Shown here: positions 34,065-46,591 of the stretch, piece after piece
Numbering within the stretch: position 1 is the stretch's first letter
How the letters are laid out: each line of letters opens with the position of its first letter
Assembly (NCBI GenBank): GCA_039621445.1
Contig: CP154955.1
Coordinates: 43,857,540-43,921,539, forward strand
From: Euglena gracilis
Taxonomy: Eukaryota; Euglenida; Euglenophyceae; Euglenales
Length of the DNA: 64,000 bases
Reading direction: 5' to 3'
Made by a program: the position numbers and the translations under genes
Notes under the pieces: generated by a model
Told to the model about the DNA's origin: nothing
Seen by the model: only the letters and a program-made list of their open reading frames with translations
The model's database searches: none

Positions 34065-34417
34065 CTACCCCCCCCCCCCATGTCCAACGACCACCCCCTC
34101 CCCCCCCCCCCGTTGGAGGACACCTTTTCGGAGGTTTGGCCTAATTCTTGGCCCACCATGAAGCGCCGGGCCGAAATTTTTTTGCGCCACAATCGGTCAA
34201 ATTTTGGCCGAAATGCCATTTTTGACATTTTTTTTGGGCAAGACTTTGTCAAAATCGCCCAAAATTTTTTGCATGAAGCGCCAGAAGGAAAATTTTGATT
34301 TTTCAGGGAGTTAGGGTCCAAGATACCCTCAACTTTTTGACCCCTTTTTACAACGACCCCCCCCCCCCGGTCGGAGGACAGAGATTTCCAGTCGTTGGGT
34401 TGGACATGGGGGGGTAG
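34065..34417. mobile_element. Small TIR element D
   Basis: Left end CTACC, a C-run, then CATGTCCAACGAC. The right end is the inverted form, GTCGTTGGGTTGGACATG then a G-run and TAG. The interior has further inverted pieces (GCGCCGGGCC / GAAGCGCCAGAAGG) and no coding capacity. Target duplication not clear. Confidence 0.6.
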
Positions 34418-34852
34418 AAGGTGACCGACCAAAACCATTTTGCACACTCTTTGCAAATGTAATGTAATGTAATGTAATGTGCTGGCAGTCCAAAGCATTC
34501 ACATAAAATTCAGATAGATCGGATTTTGTGTTTTATTTTCAAAAACAGATTTGTTTTATTTTTGCGATTTAGTTAATATTCGAAATAAATTTCAAGTTTG
34601 CACATACACTCAACTCCAGGCCACCTCCATTTTCCACTCCACAGGCTTGCCCTCTTCCCCTTATTTTACTTGGGACAGGCTGTTCCTGATACAAAGTTCC
34701 CTCCAAGCAGGCCTGGGGTGACTGCCAACCCAAGGTGGTTTTCAAAGAGCTACCCGTAGTCTCTCCGGTTGTTGTTTCTTTGGCGCGCAAGGAATTGTTT
34801 TCCCCCCAGCCACCGTTCCTCGCATTCACTCCCCCCCCCCCGAAGTACCTCC

Positions 34853-35289
34853 GCCCCCCCCCCCTTGTCGTACGACCACCCCACTATAACGACCACCCCC
34901 CGGTCGCAGGTTGCAGGTTAGGGGGGTATAACGACCCCCCCAGTCGCAGGTTGCAGGTCAGGACCAAAAAAGCGAGGCTGTTTTTTTTTTAGGTTGTATG
35001 AAGATGCATCCATGTATGCTGCCTTTTTCCAGGCATTTTCCATGTTTCCCACCGGCACTCATGTTTTGTACACCCATAGCGCTTTCACGCTGCTTGCTTT
35101 GATGTGCGTCGCACCCATGACGGCAGTTTGGGTCCCCATTGGTATCGGTCAACACTGTGAACAACGACCACCCCCATTATAACAACCACCCACTGGTCGC
35201 AGGTTGCAGGTTAGGGGGTCTAGCAACCCCCCCCCCCCCCAGTCGCAGGTTGCAAGTACCCGGTCGTACGACAAGGGGGGGGGGGGGGG
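34853..35289. mobile_element. Small TIR element C with GTCGCAGGTTGCAGG repeats
   Basis: The ends are a C-run plus TTGTCGTACGACC and its inverted copy GGTCGTACGACAA plus a G-run. Inside, GTCGCAGGTTGCAGGT occurs near 34909, 34943, 35194 and 35242, mostly next to TATAACGACC or poly-C. It abuts the first exon of the SNARE gene. Confidence 0.65.
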
Positions 35290-35325
35290 CTAGTCTGGAA
35301 GTCCAGCGGCGGCCTGAGGGGGAAG

Positions 35326-38300
35326 ATGGAGGCCGTGGACGAAATCGAGCTGTATGAGGAAACGATCAACGAGGAGAAGGGGGAGCTGGAGAAGGGCATC
35401 GTCAGCCTGCGCACCGTCAGCGGCACCGAGCGCCGGGCAGGGTCCCCTGTGCGCCCCGCGCCACGCCACCCGCCAGCCCCTCAAATTCCAAGGTTCTCAG
35501 ATTTCAATTGCAAAACCTACTCCCAGGGGGATCGGCAAAAAAAAACTAACAAAGTGACCCCGCGCCGAAGCCTCCGGAAATTTTTTGTCAGTTTTTTCAT
35601 GTTCTCATCGCCAATTTCCCTTGGTCCCTGGGCGGCCAACCTCCCGTAGACTGGTTTTTAGAAGAGTGGAAGAGAACCCCCCCCCCCGACCCCATGGGGA
35701 TCGGTAAAATTGTGTGATGGGAGTGACATCGTTGGTGCCACTTGACACTGCTTTTTACCAGTGGAACACAATGAATTGGTCTGCATGTCCATCGTTAGAG
35801 GACCCACCACGGGGACGGGGAGGGGGAGGGGGAGCAGGGGGAGGGGATTGCAGCTTAAGAAATTTCCGTCCCTGGCCACCGGATGGGGATGGTCCGGGCG
35901 GGGCAAATGCCTGGTTTTCTTCAAAACCATCGCGGAGGCTTTTTTCGAATTGCCAAAAAGTTTCGAGTTCATTGAAAGCTATTGGGGATGCCCAAAATGC
36001 AGTGCCATCACCGGGTGGGCATTGCTTGGGAACTGTTGGACGCTGCTTATCCTGCTTGGCGTTGCAGGGGTGGAATCCTTGGAAAGGAATTTGTGAGGCC
36101 CCCATGCAGATGTCACACATACAGGTTTCAATAGCTCCGAACGCGGTCCACCGACTGTCCGGCCCAGCAACACTCGTCCCTGCGCCCGGGGGGGGTCCCC
36201 AACCCATCGACACTTTTGACCCAGAGCTTTCCAGGGCCATGGCGGTTGCACAGCCCCCTGTCATGACAGAGGGCTGGGGAGAAGCGAGGCCTCGGCCCTC
36301 CGCCGGCCCTCCCGGCCCGCAGGGGGCCCTGGCGGCGGGAGCAAATCCGCCGCCTGGGCCACGCCACGGCTTGTCCTCGGGGCTTGTTGGGGCGTGGACT
36401 GCGGCGGCGGACGCCGGCGGCCTCTGAGCCTCCGGCGGTGCAAATCCCAATCTCGTGCGCCAGACCACCAAACCGAGCAGGGAGGAACCCACCCCAAAGG
36501 CACCCGGGCTTTATTGTATTTTGCGTGCAGACCTCCAGGGGTCTTATTTTGACGGATTTCATCGACAATCTGCGCGCAGTGTATGCAGAGACCCCCCCCC
36601 CGGCGGTCGAGGAAAGAGATTACCGATCATGGGGCATAGGGAGTGGGGGTGCTTGGCACTCAGTCCAGGTTGGTGGGCGATCACCCCGCTCCAGAGCCCC
36701 GTCAGCTGGAACGCCAAGCAGTGCCGTAGGGGCGACATGGCGTCCAAGAAGCTTCGCAAGGCGCTCATCGGGTACCGCACCCAGATCCGAGGCCTGAAGG
36801 ACCCCATGGCCAGGGGGGCTGTCAGCTGTGGAGGTGAGCAGGCTGAGTAACAATGAGCAGAGGACGCTGAGAAGTGAACCCCAGGCAGAGAGGTGGCCCC
36901 ATCCTGGCAGAACAGTTAACCCAAGCCCAAGGCTTTGCTAGCTTCTTTTTTTGTTGTTTGACAAATCGCAGTAAATAATTCGGGGCCTGGCCGACAAGAC
37001 AAAGTTGCAGAAAAAGGAGGTCCCTTCTCCGCATAGCGCCTTTGCAGACATCAGACATCACCCGATTTTCCTGATGTGTGTGATTCGTGTCATTCGGTCA
37101 CACGTGACACATATGACACGCGTGTCGCACTTGACCATACCGTGCTGAGGGACGTACGCCCCTCTGCCCCCAAAGCGAGCCACGTTTGAGCGCAAGCTGA
37201 AGGAGCACCTGCAGGACCTCGACCACTGGGACAAGGACCTGAAGGACTTCAAGTCCGACGCCGGCGGCGGGGCCGAGCCCGTGCCCAACCCGCTGGACCC
37301 GACGGGCGTCATCGTGGAGGAGAAGGAGACGCGGCAGTCCGTGATGAAGGTCTGACCCCTAGCACATGCGCTACATTGTTGCTTTTAGGGTTGACCACCA
37401 GGGGGAGGGAGGCTTAAATTGCGGTCGGAAACAAAAATGGAAGTCGGGTCGGCCCGACTTCCTTTTTTTTTTTGGTCGATCGACCAGCCCCAGGGGTCGG
37501 CCCGACCTCCATTTTGGTCAGCTTTAGAATTCCGCTCAGACCCCCCCCCCCCGAAATGTGCCTGCTGTGCACAGACAAAAGAAGGTGTTTTCTTCTTGAT
37601 TTGATGACTTTATTAATACGTGCTAATCATGTTGCCGTTGCTTAAGGTGTGTCCGACCACACCCTATGCGGGCTTTTAGCTTCGGACCCCCCACCTTGTG
37701 GTGGGGTCGGCCAGGATCGACCGGAAGTGGCCGGCTGGGGCCGAATCATTTTTGGTTGTTTGGCCAAAATCCATTCATTTTGAGCTATTGTGTCCCCCCA
37801 CTGGGCAGGAATTGGGTGACTCGTTTTTTCGAAAATCAATTGGCTTTTTTTCGAAAGTGGAACCCGACTCTCCCTGTATGCCGGTGACCGAACGCCCCAC
37901 TGAACATTATCCATACCTCTCCAACCATGGGGATGGGTGCCACAGGTGTATCAGGCTCTGCATTTGTGGCACGAGGGAGTGACGCCCCTCCTCCAACCAC
38001 AGCAACAGGGTGAGATTCCCCGCCGCGCTTTGCAGATCTGTTGACACCTTGAGTATCAACGGATCAATCCAAATATTTTTGATCATCCAGAAAAATGTGT
38101 GCGTCCCAACGAAAATCTTTGTGTATCACATGTGTATGAGTGAACAGAATTTGTGTACCGCATGTGCCTCACCAAAAAGGTTTGCACATCAGCAAAAAAG
38201 AATGTGTCTTACCTTGACATTGTGATGCACAATGAATGTCTGGGTGTAAGTTGTCACCCAGGCTTGCATCGTCTGATTTGTCTGATGTGACGATTTCCTT

Positions 38301-39273
38301 GGGGGGGGGGCACCCCCAATGATCCCTCCCATTTCGTGGCCCCAATGAAATTCCTTCAGACCCCACTTCCGGACGTCTTTGGCCAAAGTTTGTTCCGGCT
38401 TGTTCCGGCCCCCAACCCCCACCTGCCTGGCCGCAGGACGCGCTGCACGTCCAGGACCAGTCGCTGGCGTCGCTGGCCCGCACGGCGCAGATGGCGGCGC
38501 AGTCGGAGGACCTCGCCGTGAAGACCAACGTGCAGCTGAAGATTCAGACGGAGCAGCTCGGGCGCATCGACAACGACCTCGGCCGGGGCAGGCTTCCCGC
38601 CGGGTTCTTTCAACGGCCAGGGGTACTTCGAACTTCGACACGCAAAGTTGTCAGTGTCGCCGTGCTTCTTTCAGAGAGTTGTGGTTTCTTTCATTAGGAT
38701 TCACTTCCTGGTCATTTGCAGCCATGAAAGGAATTCTGTACACAACAACCCAATAAAAGTCGCTGCGTGCTTCCCAGTCTATGACAGGACACTGCGCCCA
38801 CACGTACACCCGTAGTTTTTCCTCCTTTCCCACAGAGGTTAAAACATAGAGCATCTGCACACTCCTTGGGGAATTTTTTTTGTTGTTCTTTTGGGACCAT
38901 ACAGGCGAATGTGTCATGTTGGAAATTCCACACTCCCCACCGCCCAAGAAAGGTGTCACCTACGCTTGCACCTGAAGTCTTGTCAGGTGACAACTTCCCG
39001 GGGGGTGTCCTTTCTGTGGAGGTCACATGGTGCATTGATGGACCTCAGCACAGTGGGGAAAAGAGGCGGCATGTGCCGCTTGGCCTCCGGGGTGGGGGGT
39101 GCCCCTGGACGGGAGGCATGGCCCGCGGCCCAACCAGCTGGAGGGGGAGCTGAAGCGGGCGCGGAAGGAGCTGGTGTGGTTCGTGCGCAACGCGATGACG
39201 GACAAGTGCCTCGTCTGCCTCTTCGGCCTCGTGGCCATTGCGGTGGTGTTCCTCATCTGCTGGAAGATCTGGG
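35326..39273 (+). CDS. NPSN-type Qb-SNARE
   Basis: Membrane-fusion SNARE. Exons: 35326-35434, 36714-36807, 37172-37349, 38437-about 38580, about 39134-39273. Starts MEAVDEIELYEETINEEK, like the N-terminal helix of plant NPSN proteins. GDMASKKLRKALIGYRTQIR and ATFERKLKEHLQDLDHW continue the helical N-domain. ETRQSVMK precedes the SNARE motif (SLASLARTAQ ... VKTNVQLKIQTEQLGRI), which carries the Q-layer glutamine as in NPSN11. MTDKC then leads into one C-terminal membrane helix, LVCLFGLVAIAVVFLICW. The first two introns and the proposed one after 39273 fit CAG...CTG; 37350-38436 is GT-AG; the junction near 38580/39134 is unresolved. If 39273 is not a splice site, the frame ends at a TGA at 39318-39320 after a 20-residue tail. 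Vti1-type Qb-SNAREs are the alternative; the TDKC motif and spacing favour NPSN. Confidence 0.82.
37350..38436 (+). other. GT-AG intron of the SNARE gene
   Basis: Donor AAG|GTCTGA and acceptor GCCGCAG|GAC, phase 0. It contains TCGGCCCGAC inverted pairs near 37445-37515 and poly-C tracts. No other feature seen. Confidence 0.7.
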
Positions 39274-39600
39274 GCCCAGGGCCGGCTGGGGCCCGGCCTC
39301 GGCTGCCGGCGCGACGCTGAAACCACCCCGTTCTGCGTCCCTCCCCACCCTCGGGAAGTTGTCATCGTAGGGCCCGTACCGGCTGACGTGTCAGCGTGCT
39401 GGAGCGTTGCCATTCAGAGCCCTTCCCGGAAATTGCTCATAAGGGCTCGTGACGACATGTCGCAACGTCCAGGGGTGGGGGGGAATCATTTCTACCGCTT
39501 TATACAGATGAATACAGTTTTATTTATATAAAGTTATGCATTGCCAAATATGAATTTTTTTACACATTCCGAAGCAAATTACCCATCCCACTCTGCCACC

Positions 39601-42600
39601 GCACCTCCATCAAGAAGGGCATCAACACCCTCACGAACTCCAACGTCTCCCCGTCCCCCTCCCCCCGACCGCCGTCCCCCTCCCCCTCCCCCGGCTCGTG
39701 GGGCGCCCCGCCCTCCCCCTCCCCAGCCGCCCGGCCGGCATCGCCAGGGCCATCCTACTCCCCAGGCAACTGGCCCTCCCCCGCCGCCACACCGTCCCCA
39801 GCTGCGACACCCAAGCCCGTGTGGTGTGGTCCGGCAATTGCTTAAGCACTGACCGACCCCCCCCCCGGGGGGGTGGGTGACTGGTTTTTTTCAGAGTGAC
39901 TGACTGGTTTTTGGCCCGGACCCCCTCCCCCTCCCCCCCCCCCCGGGGGGGTCGGCCAGGAGTGGGCAAAAGTGGCTTGAGTGACCCCGGCGCCGAAGGC
40001 ACCGGAAAATTTTTTTTGGCCGAAAATGGCCTAAGGTGACTGGAAAGTGGCCGTTTTTCTGAGTGGCCGACCCCCCAGGGGGGGGGGGGTAGTGACTGGC
40101 TGGTTTTTTGAAAATGAGTGACTGACTGGTTTTTAAAAAAGTGGAGTGACCCCCCTCCCCCCCCCCGGGGGGTCGGTAAAAAATTGTATGGGTGGGGTGG
40201 GTGGGTGGGTGGGTGGATGGATGGGTGTGGTTGTGGGCGTGTGGGTGTTGTGGGTGTGGGTGGGTGGGTGGGTGGGTGGGTGGGTGTTGGTGTCAGTGTT
40301 GATGTGTGGGTGGGGTGGGGGGGATGGGTAGGTGTTGCGCAGTCAAAGCACACAGAACTCCAACCCCCAGACAACATGTTCCTGGGGAGAAGATTGTACC
40401 CAGATGATGCTGATATTTTTTTTCACTCGTGTTATTCTTGGATTGTGATTTAGTAGTTTATTGATTTGATTGTTTATTTATTTCATTCATTTCCTCCCGT
40501 CTGTGGACCGTAATTTTTGATCATTTCAGTGCTTGTTTCAACACTGTGGTATTTCTGTCAGCAGTGATCAGTATCTCGACGTCAGAGTTGCGATTGAGTT
40601 CCTGCGGGTTGTTGATGAAGTCCACCCTTCTTCAACCTTTCACCTGTCTCACAAGGGCGTGACCCCGCCCTCCGCCAGTGCCTCGCCTGTGTCGCCCTCC
40701 GCCAGTGCCTCGCCTGTGTCGCCCTCCCCATCCGCCTCGCCTTTCTCGGGCATCTCTTCTTCCCCGACGGCCTCAACCTCAAGCAGGCATTTCCCGAGGC
40801 ACCAGCAAAGCTGAAGGTTGTCAGAAACGACAGTGCAATCCTTCCAACGTAGCCGTAGCAGAGGGATGGACTCTGGAAACGGCGGAAGTACAAGTGGCAG
40901 CAAAAGCACCCCCCCCCACCCACGACTCCCCGCCCATTCCAAATCTGAATCTGGATCTGAATGAATTTTTTTTCTGACTGAATCTGGACCTGAAGCGAAA
41001 TCTGAATAATAGCCTTCCCCCCCACAAACCGAAAAAATAGCCCTGCCCCTGAGATTTAACCGAGTGCCAAAATCATGGCCCCATGGGGCCATTGTTCAGG
41101 GGGGTTATGTGTTTTGCAAAGATCAAATTCAAAGCATATGAGGCGCCAGGTCAAGTCGGAAAAGGGGCCTTCAGGCTCGCCCTTGCCCAAGCAGCTCCCG
41201 GATCGGTATTGTTGACTGAAAGGCAGCAGGCTCCATTTAAGGAAAGTGGGGTAGGTTGCCACCAGGAGGGGGGCAGGTGCTATGGGCAGGGAGGGGGTAG
41301 GCAGAGCTATCAAATTCAGGCCCAAGTTCGTGCCGTATTTTCGACAGCATGGCCACTGACATTTGATTTACACGTAAAACTAAAATGCATATTTCCAATT
41401 CTGATCCGACCTTCAACCTTGGTGATAAACCAAACTCGCCAAGTGTCATACACGCTTCGGCACATGACAAAAATAAGACCAGTTCTGCAATGAATTTCTG
41501 GGGTTGGTTGTTTTGGAGGGTGGTATGGAGTTCCGGGGTAGTGTGCAGTGTGCAGGGATTCTCTCAGTTTCGTGCCACGAAAAATCACGAAAAATCACGA
41601 ATGAGCACGAAAATGAAAAGCTTTCCCCAAAATCACGAAAAATCACGAATGAGAATTTTTTTCGGACAATGATAATTTTTTCTTGGAAGTGCAATTTTTG
41701 CTACTTGAAAGTGCAAATACATTCACTCCCAGCTTTTTATTTTTCTTTGTTTCTGGTCACTCTTTGCAGTGATGTCGTCTTCTGATTCATGTGCCATAAA
41801 CAATGCCTGTGGTGCGAAACAGCTTCGTGGGGGAAAGATGACTCCACTAAAAAAAAGAGCCAGTCCACCAGAGGATTTCTGGGTTTCTAAGGTTTCAACC
41901 AATTTATCCATGTTAACCTTTGCAAATCCTCTGACGTCAGTACCAGGAGTGAGTTGTCATGCACTGCATGTCATACTCCTGTAAATTATTTGGAGTTATC
42001 GTGCGCCGTTGGGCATTTAGCGTCAGCAACCCAAAGAAAAAGGTTCTGAACAAGGTGAAGGTTGTTGAGAAACCTGGACCTTAGGCAGAATTGTTAGAAC
42101 CTCGTGTTTTTGAGGTGTTTCTGCCTGTTTTTATCTGTAATTTCATCTTTTCTTGGGGTCACATTTTTTTCGAGTGGCTGACTGTTTGTTTGTTTAGAGT
42201 GAAAAGTCCCCCTCCCCCCTGGGGGTCTTAAGTAAAATCCTGATCAGGTCTTGTGGACACGGAGAATCGCCAGAAAGCAAGGCTCTGTGGCAAGCCGCGG
42301 TTGTAATGTTCTGCAATGGAGATGCGGAGCATCACTTTGCATCGCAGTAAACTCAAAGCGCAGCGCTTCGTATCTTCTCACTTTGAACGTTACATTACAT
42401 CTCTGGTTTCCAGTTCACCATTGTTGAGGAACAGTCCATTTTGGGCTTGATCACAACTGCAAGTCAGTTCAATTTTTCAAGGTTGAATCACCCGAAAAAA
42501 AATCTCAGTCTTTTACAGCAGAATCCTCAGAACCGGGCGATTTTTTCGTGCCACGAAAAATCATGAAAAATCACGAATGGCGACATGGGGTCTTCAGCAC

Positions 42601-44369
42601 GAAACTGAGGGGATCCCTGCAGTGTGCGACTGCACTTGGCTGAGAAATGCCGCCCTCGATCACCAGCGATGGCCATAAGTATTTTGCAACCGAGCTGTGT
42701 GTATTATTGATACATCCCATTTCGGACAGTCCCAATTGTCCCCAATTGAGACCCAAACCCCAATTGGCACATGAAAAAAAAATAGGAATGATGCAATGAA
42801 ATCGGATAATTTGTCAAATAGTATGAAGAAGGGGTCCCACCCGTGTGTTAGGAATAGGTGTTTTGGGGCTAAATAAGTCTCATATGATACAACATCCCAA
42901 ATTTTAAATGTCAAAAAGGTGTTTTTGTTAGCTCGGATGTTGGAAGTCATTCCTTGCCAGCAGTACCAACGTTTTTGGGTTAAGAATATCCCCCCACCTC
43001 ACAAGAAAGCCTGGCCTCAACCTCACCCGGTACGTCTGCCTCCCTATCTCCATCCATGTCCCCCGCCACCTCCACCTCCCCAGCCACAGCGCCAGTCCCC
43101 TTGACCTCTGCCTCCCCGGCTGTAGCCTCTCCAGCCACGTCAAATTCCCCAGCAACCTCAAACAGGCTTTTTATCCCATGATTTGCATATGTTTGTGTGG
43201 CCGTTTTTTGGGGAGAGGCCATCTGGAAGGATGGTTCTGGCCAAAATAATACTCCGAGACAGCAGGATTGGTTTCCCCCCCCACTCAGCTGCTTATGCAT
43301 GCAGAACCCTCCCCCTTGGCCAAGCACCTGACTGCTGTAAGCAACACAATCCCTGGCATACTGACCCCTCCCCCCTTGCGTGGGACGTTGCCACTAGACC
43401 AGAGACAGATGGGAGGCCCCCACAGCAAAGCCTGCCTTCAACCTCCCCAGAGGGCCCCCCCTCCCCCACCCCCTCCACGTCCCCGCCCATGCCCACGTCC
43501 CCCACCCCGTCCCCCGCCCCCACCGCCTCCCCCATCACGGTGACCCTGCCCGAACCGTCCCCGTCCCCGTCCCCCACCGCCTCCCCACCTGCCCCCGCCT
43601 CTCCCGGCGCCTCCGCCTCCCCGCCCGCCCCCGCCTCTGCCGGCGCCTCCGCCTCCCCACCCGCCCCCGCCTCTCCCGGCGCCTCCGCCTCCCCACCCGC
43701 CCCCGCCTCTGCCGGCGCCTCTGCCTCCCCACCCGCCCCCGCCTCTCCCGGCGCCTCCGCCTCCCCACCCGCCCCCGCCTCTCCCGGCGCCCCCGCCTCC
43801 CCCCCCGCCCCCGCCTCTCCCGGCGCCTCCGCCTCCCCACCCGCCCCCGCCTCTCCCGGCGCCTCCGCCTCCCCGCCCGCCCCCACCTCTCCCGGCGCCT
43901 CCGCCTCCCCACCCGCCCCGCGACCCCAGCCACCTCGCCCGCCGCCTCCCCCCCAGCTTCCACCCAGGGATTTCCTGAAAGGCACGGTGACCTTCCCTCC
44001 CCTGGTAGGTTAGGTCAGCGGGCGAGCACCCCCCCCCGCCGAACCAACCATATGTGTGTATGAATATACATGTGTGTGTGTATTATATATGGCAGCAAGC
44101 TACTACTTGGCCCCCCCGGGGGGGGCAAGTAGTAGCTGCAGGGGGCAGTGAAAAAAATTTTGCGTTAATGATTGGGTAGGGTTAGGGTTACGATTTCGGC
44201 ATAACTTTATGCCTAACTTGTACACCTAACACCCGTCTCTAAGTTAGGCCTAACCCTAACCCTAAGTCGCGCAACTAACCCTACTCCATAAATAAAGCAA
44301 AAAAAAAAACTATTTTGAGCCCTTGGAGCTACTACTTGGACCCCCCCAGGGGGGCCAAGTGGCAGCTTG

Positions 44370-44434
<65 letters not shown>

Positions 44435-44757
44435 TATATATATATATATCGTATATATATATATATCTATATATATATATATATATCTATCTATTATATC
44501 TATATATACATATTCTATATATATATATAGATATACATANNNNNNNNNNNNNATGCCCCGTTTCAAGTTTTTCTCTTCAGAATTTTTTTGTAAGCAACAT
44601 GCCGCATCTGCTGCACCTGCGCTCTTCCTTGCGAGCCAAGCTGCACCGGAAGAGCTCTACGGACGTGATGGAGGGGGCGGAGCCCATCGATTGCACGCCT
44701 TTACTCAAGGACCCTCTGGATACACACTCCAAAGCAGCATCAAATGTGAAGTGGCAG
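39601..44757 (+). CDS. Ser/Pro/Thr/Ala-rich low-complexity protein (exon chain)
   Basis: Exons chosen by composition, splice rules and phase: 39601-39818, 40656-40780, 43019-43159, 43440-44004, 44581-44757; all consecutive phases agree. The first reads [20 protein letters not shown] and is followed by SPSP/PSPG spacers. The next two are SAS/SPVS and TSP/SPAT modules. 43440-44004 has about ten 12-residue repeats of the type [12 protein letters not shown]. The donor GTAGGT at 44005 and acceptor at 44580 then lead to a different, charged exon ([23 protein letters not shown]). Two introns (40781-43018, 43160-43439) show CAGGC/GCCTG pairing with near-identical exon edges, as if exons had duplicated. 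The phase also fits splicing from the SNARE exon ending 39273, so this could be its tail. Function unknown; such segments act as glycosylated or disordered spacers. The intron 44005-44580 contains the assembly gap. Confidence 0.5.
39852..40177. mobile_element. Small TIR element E
   Basis: Ends ACCGACCCCCC and inverted GGGGGGTCGGT. The interior repeats GAGTGACTGACTGGTTTTT three times and has a GGCGCCGAAGGCACC hairpin. It lies in the 39819-40655 intron and is followed by a TGGG microsatellite (40190-40310). Noncoding. Confidence 0.6.
40190..40330 (+). repeat. TGGG microsatellite
   Basis: Repeated GTGG/GGTG units. A similar tract occurs at 49970-50030. Confidence 0.9.
40781..43018 (+). other. 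Large nonconventional intron in the Ser/Pro-rich gene
   Basis: Begins AAGCAGGC and ends GCCTGGCCTC. Within it, 41570-41660 and 42550-42590 carry direct repeats of CACGAAAAATCACGAA. No gene is supported inside. Confidence 0.55.
43560..43925 (+). repeat. 36-bp coding tandem repeats
   Basis: About ten units of 36 bp encode [12 protein letters not shown] with small changes ([24 protein letters not shown]). A higher-order alternation of SPGA and SAGA units at 43590-43740 suggests two-unit duplications. Confidence 0.9.
44091..44370. mobile_element. Foldback element, family A, copy 2
   Basis: Same layout as 24741-25006: terminal hairpins (CTACTACTTGG stem around a C-run/G-run), subterminal GTTAATGATnGGGTAGGG, and a TTAGGG/CCCTAA core with the central spacer in the opposite orientation. 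It is flanked by TA repeats on the right. Noncoding. Confidence 0.8.
44367..44539. repeat. TA microsatellite next to assembly gap
   Basis: Nearly pure TA dinucleotides running into the run of N. Confidence 0.95.
44540..44552. other. Assembly gap (13 N)
   Basis: Undetermined bases. The true length may differ, which affects the intron but not the flanking exon frames. Confidence 1.
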
Positions 44758-46591
44758 GTGGCATTTTTTTTTGCAAATTTTTGCAAATTTTTTTCTGGAT
44801 TTTTTGATAGTTTTGTGAGGTTTGCCAATGTCAAACTGACAATCCTCAAACCACAAATAACTGGAAAGTGTCTTTGTGGTTGGCAAACTGAATGGGAGGG
44901 TATCTGGGAAGTACAAGGACTAGTTCTTGTGCTCTCATAATAATTAGGAACAATGGTATAATTTTGATTGATTGTTTAATTTGGGATTGTTGAAATCCCA
45001 CAGGACCGGGAAATACCATTTTTGTTCAAATCTTGGCGGGGGGTAATTGGTCATAAACAAAATTGATTCAGACAAAAATCGCCCCAATCCTTTCGGACCA
45101 TTTTAAGGATTCCGCCCAGTTTTCTTTTTATTCTCCTCTCCACAGGTTTTTATTTCATTTGTCATGAGTTTGATTCCCCCTCGGTACCATATTTTCAAGT
45201 ACGCAAACCACCCAATTTATTCCAGACCAACCTACGTCTGCCCAATACCCCCCTCCCCGGTTGCAGTCATTTCTCATGATTGCTAAATAAATAGAGTATG
45301 GGGCAACAGTGAGGGGAAGAGAACATATGCAACCTTTCAAGGCTCCACGCTACCAGTGTGCACACGCTTGCTTGTTACCCCCCAAACATTCCCATACGTA
45401 TTGCCACCGAGGCAATCGTGGCTGTGACTGGGCGCCCTCGCCCTCTGCAAAGGTATGGTTGACCCTCCCCACACCACAACAACCAAACCCCTTATGCCAC
45501 TGCAATGCTCCCGATTGCAAATGTGGTGAAGGTCGCAGCGGCCGGAGTGGGTGTGTCTGTTTCTGCTCAAGATGCAGCAGGGTTTTTGCCTTTGGCAACG
45601 TACAGTCCAGGATCTGGGATCAAGCTGTGCACGTTTGCGTGCACTACAGCTGTACATGCCGGACAAGGAAAGGTGGAACTTTCTTCGCATGAGGAATGTC
45701 CAGATACTCATGCATCCCGGTGATGGTCAAAATCCCAAATGCAAAAGCCCTGGCTTGAAAACTTTTTGGGCGGGACTGCAAGGCTCCTTGTGGAGAGGTG
45801 CTTTGAATTGAGAGGGCGGTTTATACAAAGTTTTTTTTGTGTAGCTTTTGCAATTTTACACTGCTTTCAAATGTAGTGGGGAAAAATTCCAATTTACACC
45901 AAATTTGTTTTCCAATATGCACAATTTTTGCACAAAGTGGATCATCCAGATTTTCTACTTTTGCCGCTGAATTAACCACAATAAAAGTCCCCAAGGATGC
46001 CATTCACATATATTGGAGTCGGGGGGAGGGAAATTTGGGCAGGATTGCAAGGATTGCAATGTATGATGCATCTAAAGGTGTCTATGGCTAATCTATGGTA
46101 ATCTATGGCTTGCTGGAGCCTTGTGCGAGCAAATAACTTTAAATTGGTGATGTGTAACATTTTTTGCTTGGACCGTTTACAGCCTCACTGTAATCTGCCA
46201 CAGGGCAAACACTGTTTCGGCCAGTGGAAAAGGTGGCACACCCACCACCTCAGGTCTCCTTACCGACCCGTTGAGAAGCAGAGGTGATTTGAAAGGAAGG
46301 CCCACGCCAGCTCCATCTTCCCTTGAGGGCGAGGCTGTGTTGGGGCTCATCCCCGGCGTGATGGGGACGCAAGTTGGGATGCCGCAGGACAACAAGGAGG
46401 TGGTGAGGGTATGGCAGTGCCCACGTGCCATTTTGAAGGGAGCGTTGAAATTCCGTATCACTGAACCGCTGTGCAGTGCTTTCAGCGTTGCCAGACAAAT
46501 TATTCTTTGTGCAGCTCCAAAGTATAATAATAAATAAATATATAAATATAATATATAAATAAATATATATAATAATGATATATATATTATT
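44758..46591. other. Region with possible unassigned exons
   Basis: No complete gene can be built. Open stretches that might be exons: about 45634-45721 (+), reading SCARLRALQLYMPDKERWNF and ending LMHP before a GTGATG donor; and about 46206-46405 (+), reading GTPTTSGLLTDPLRSRGDLK onward. They could continue the gene ending at 44757, but phases do not join cleanly. Confidence 0.3.

Noticed and set aside
35714-36427. 237-residue + strand open frame between SNARE exons
   Set aside because: Lies within an intron required by the SNARE reading frame; rich in Gly/Pro from GC tracts and open on both strands.
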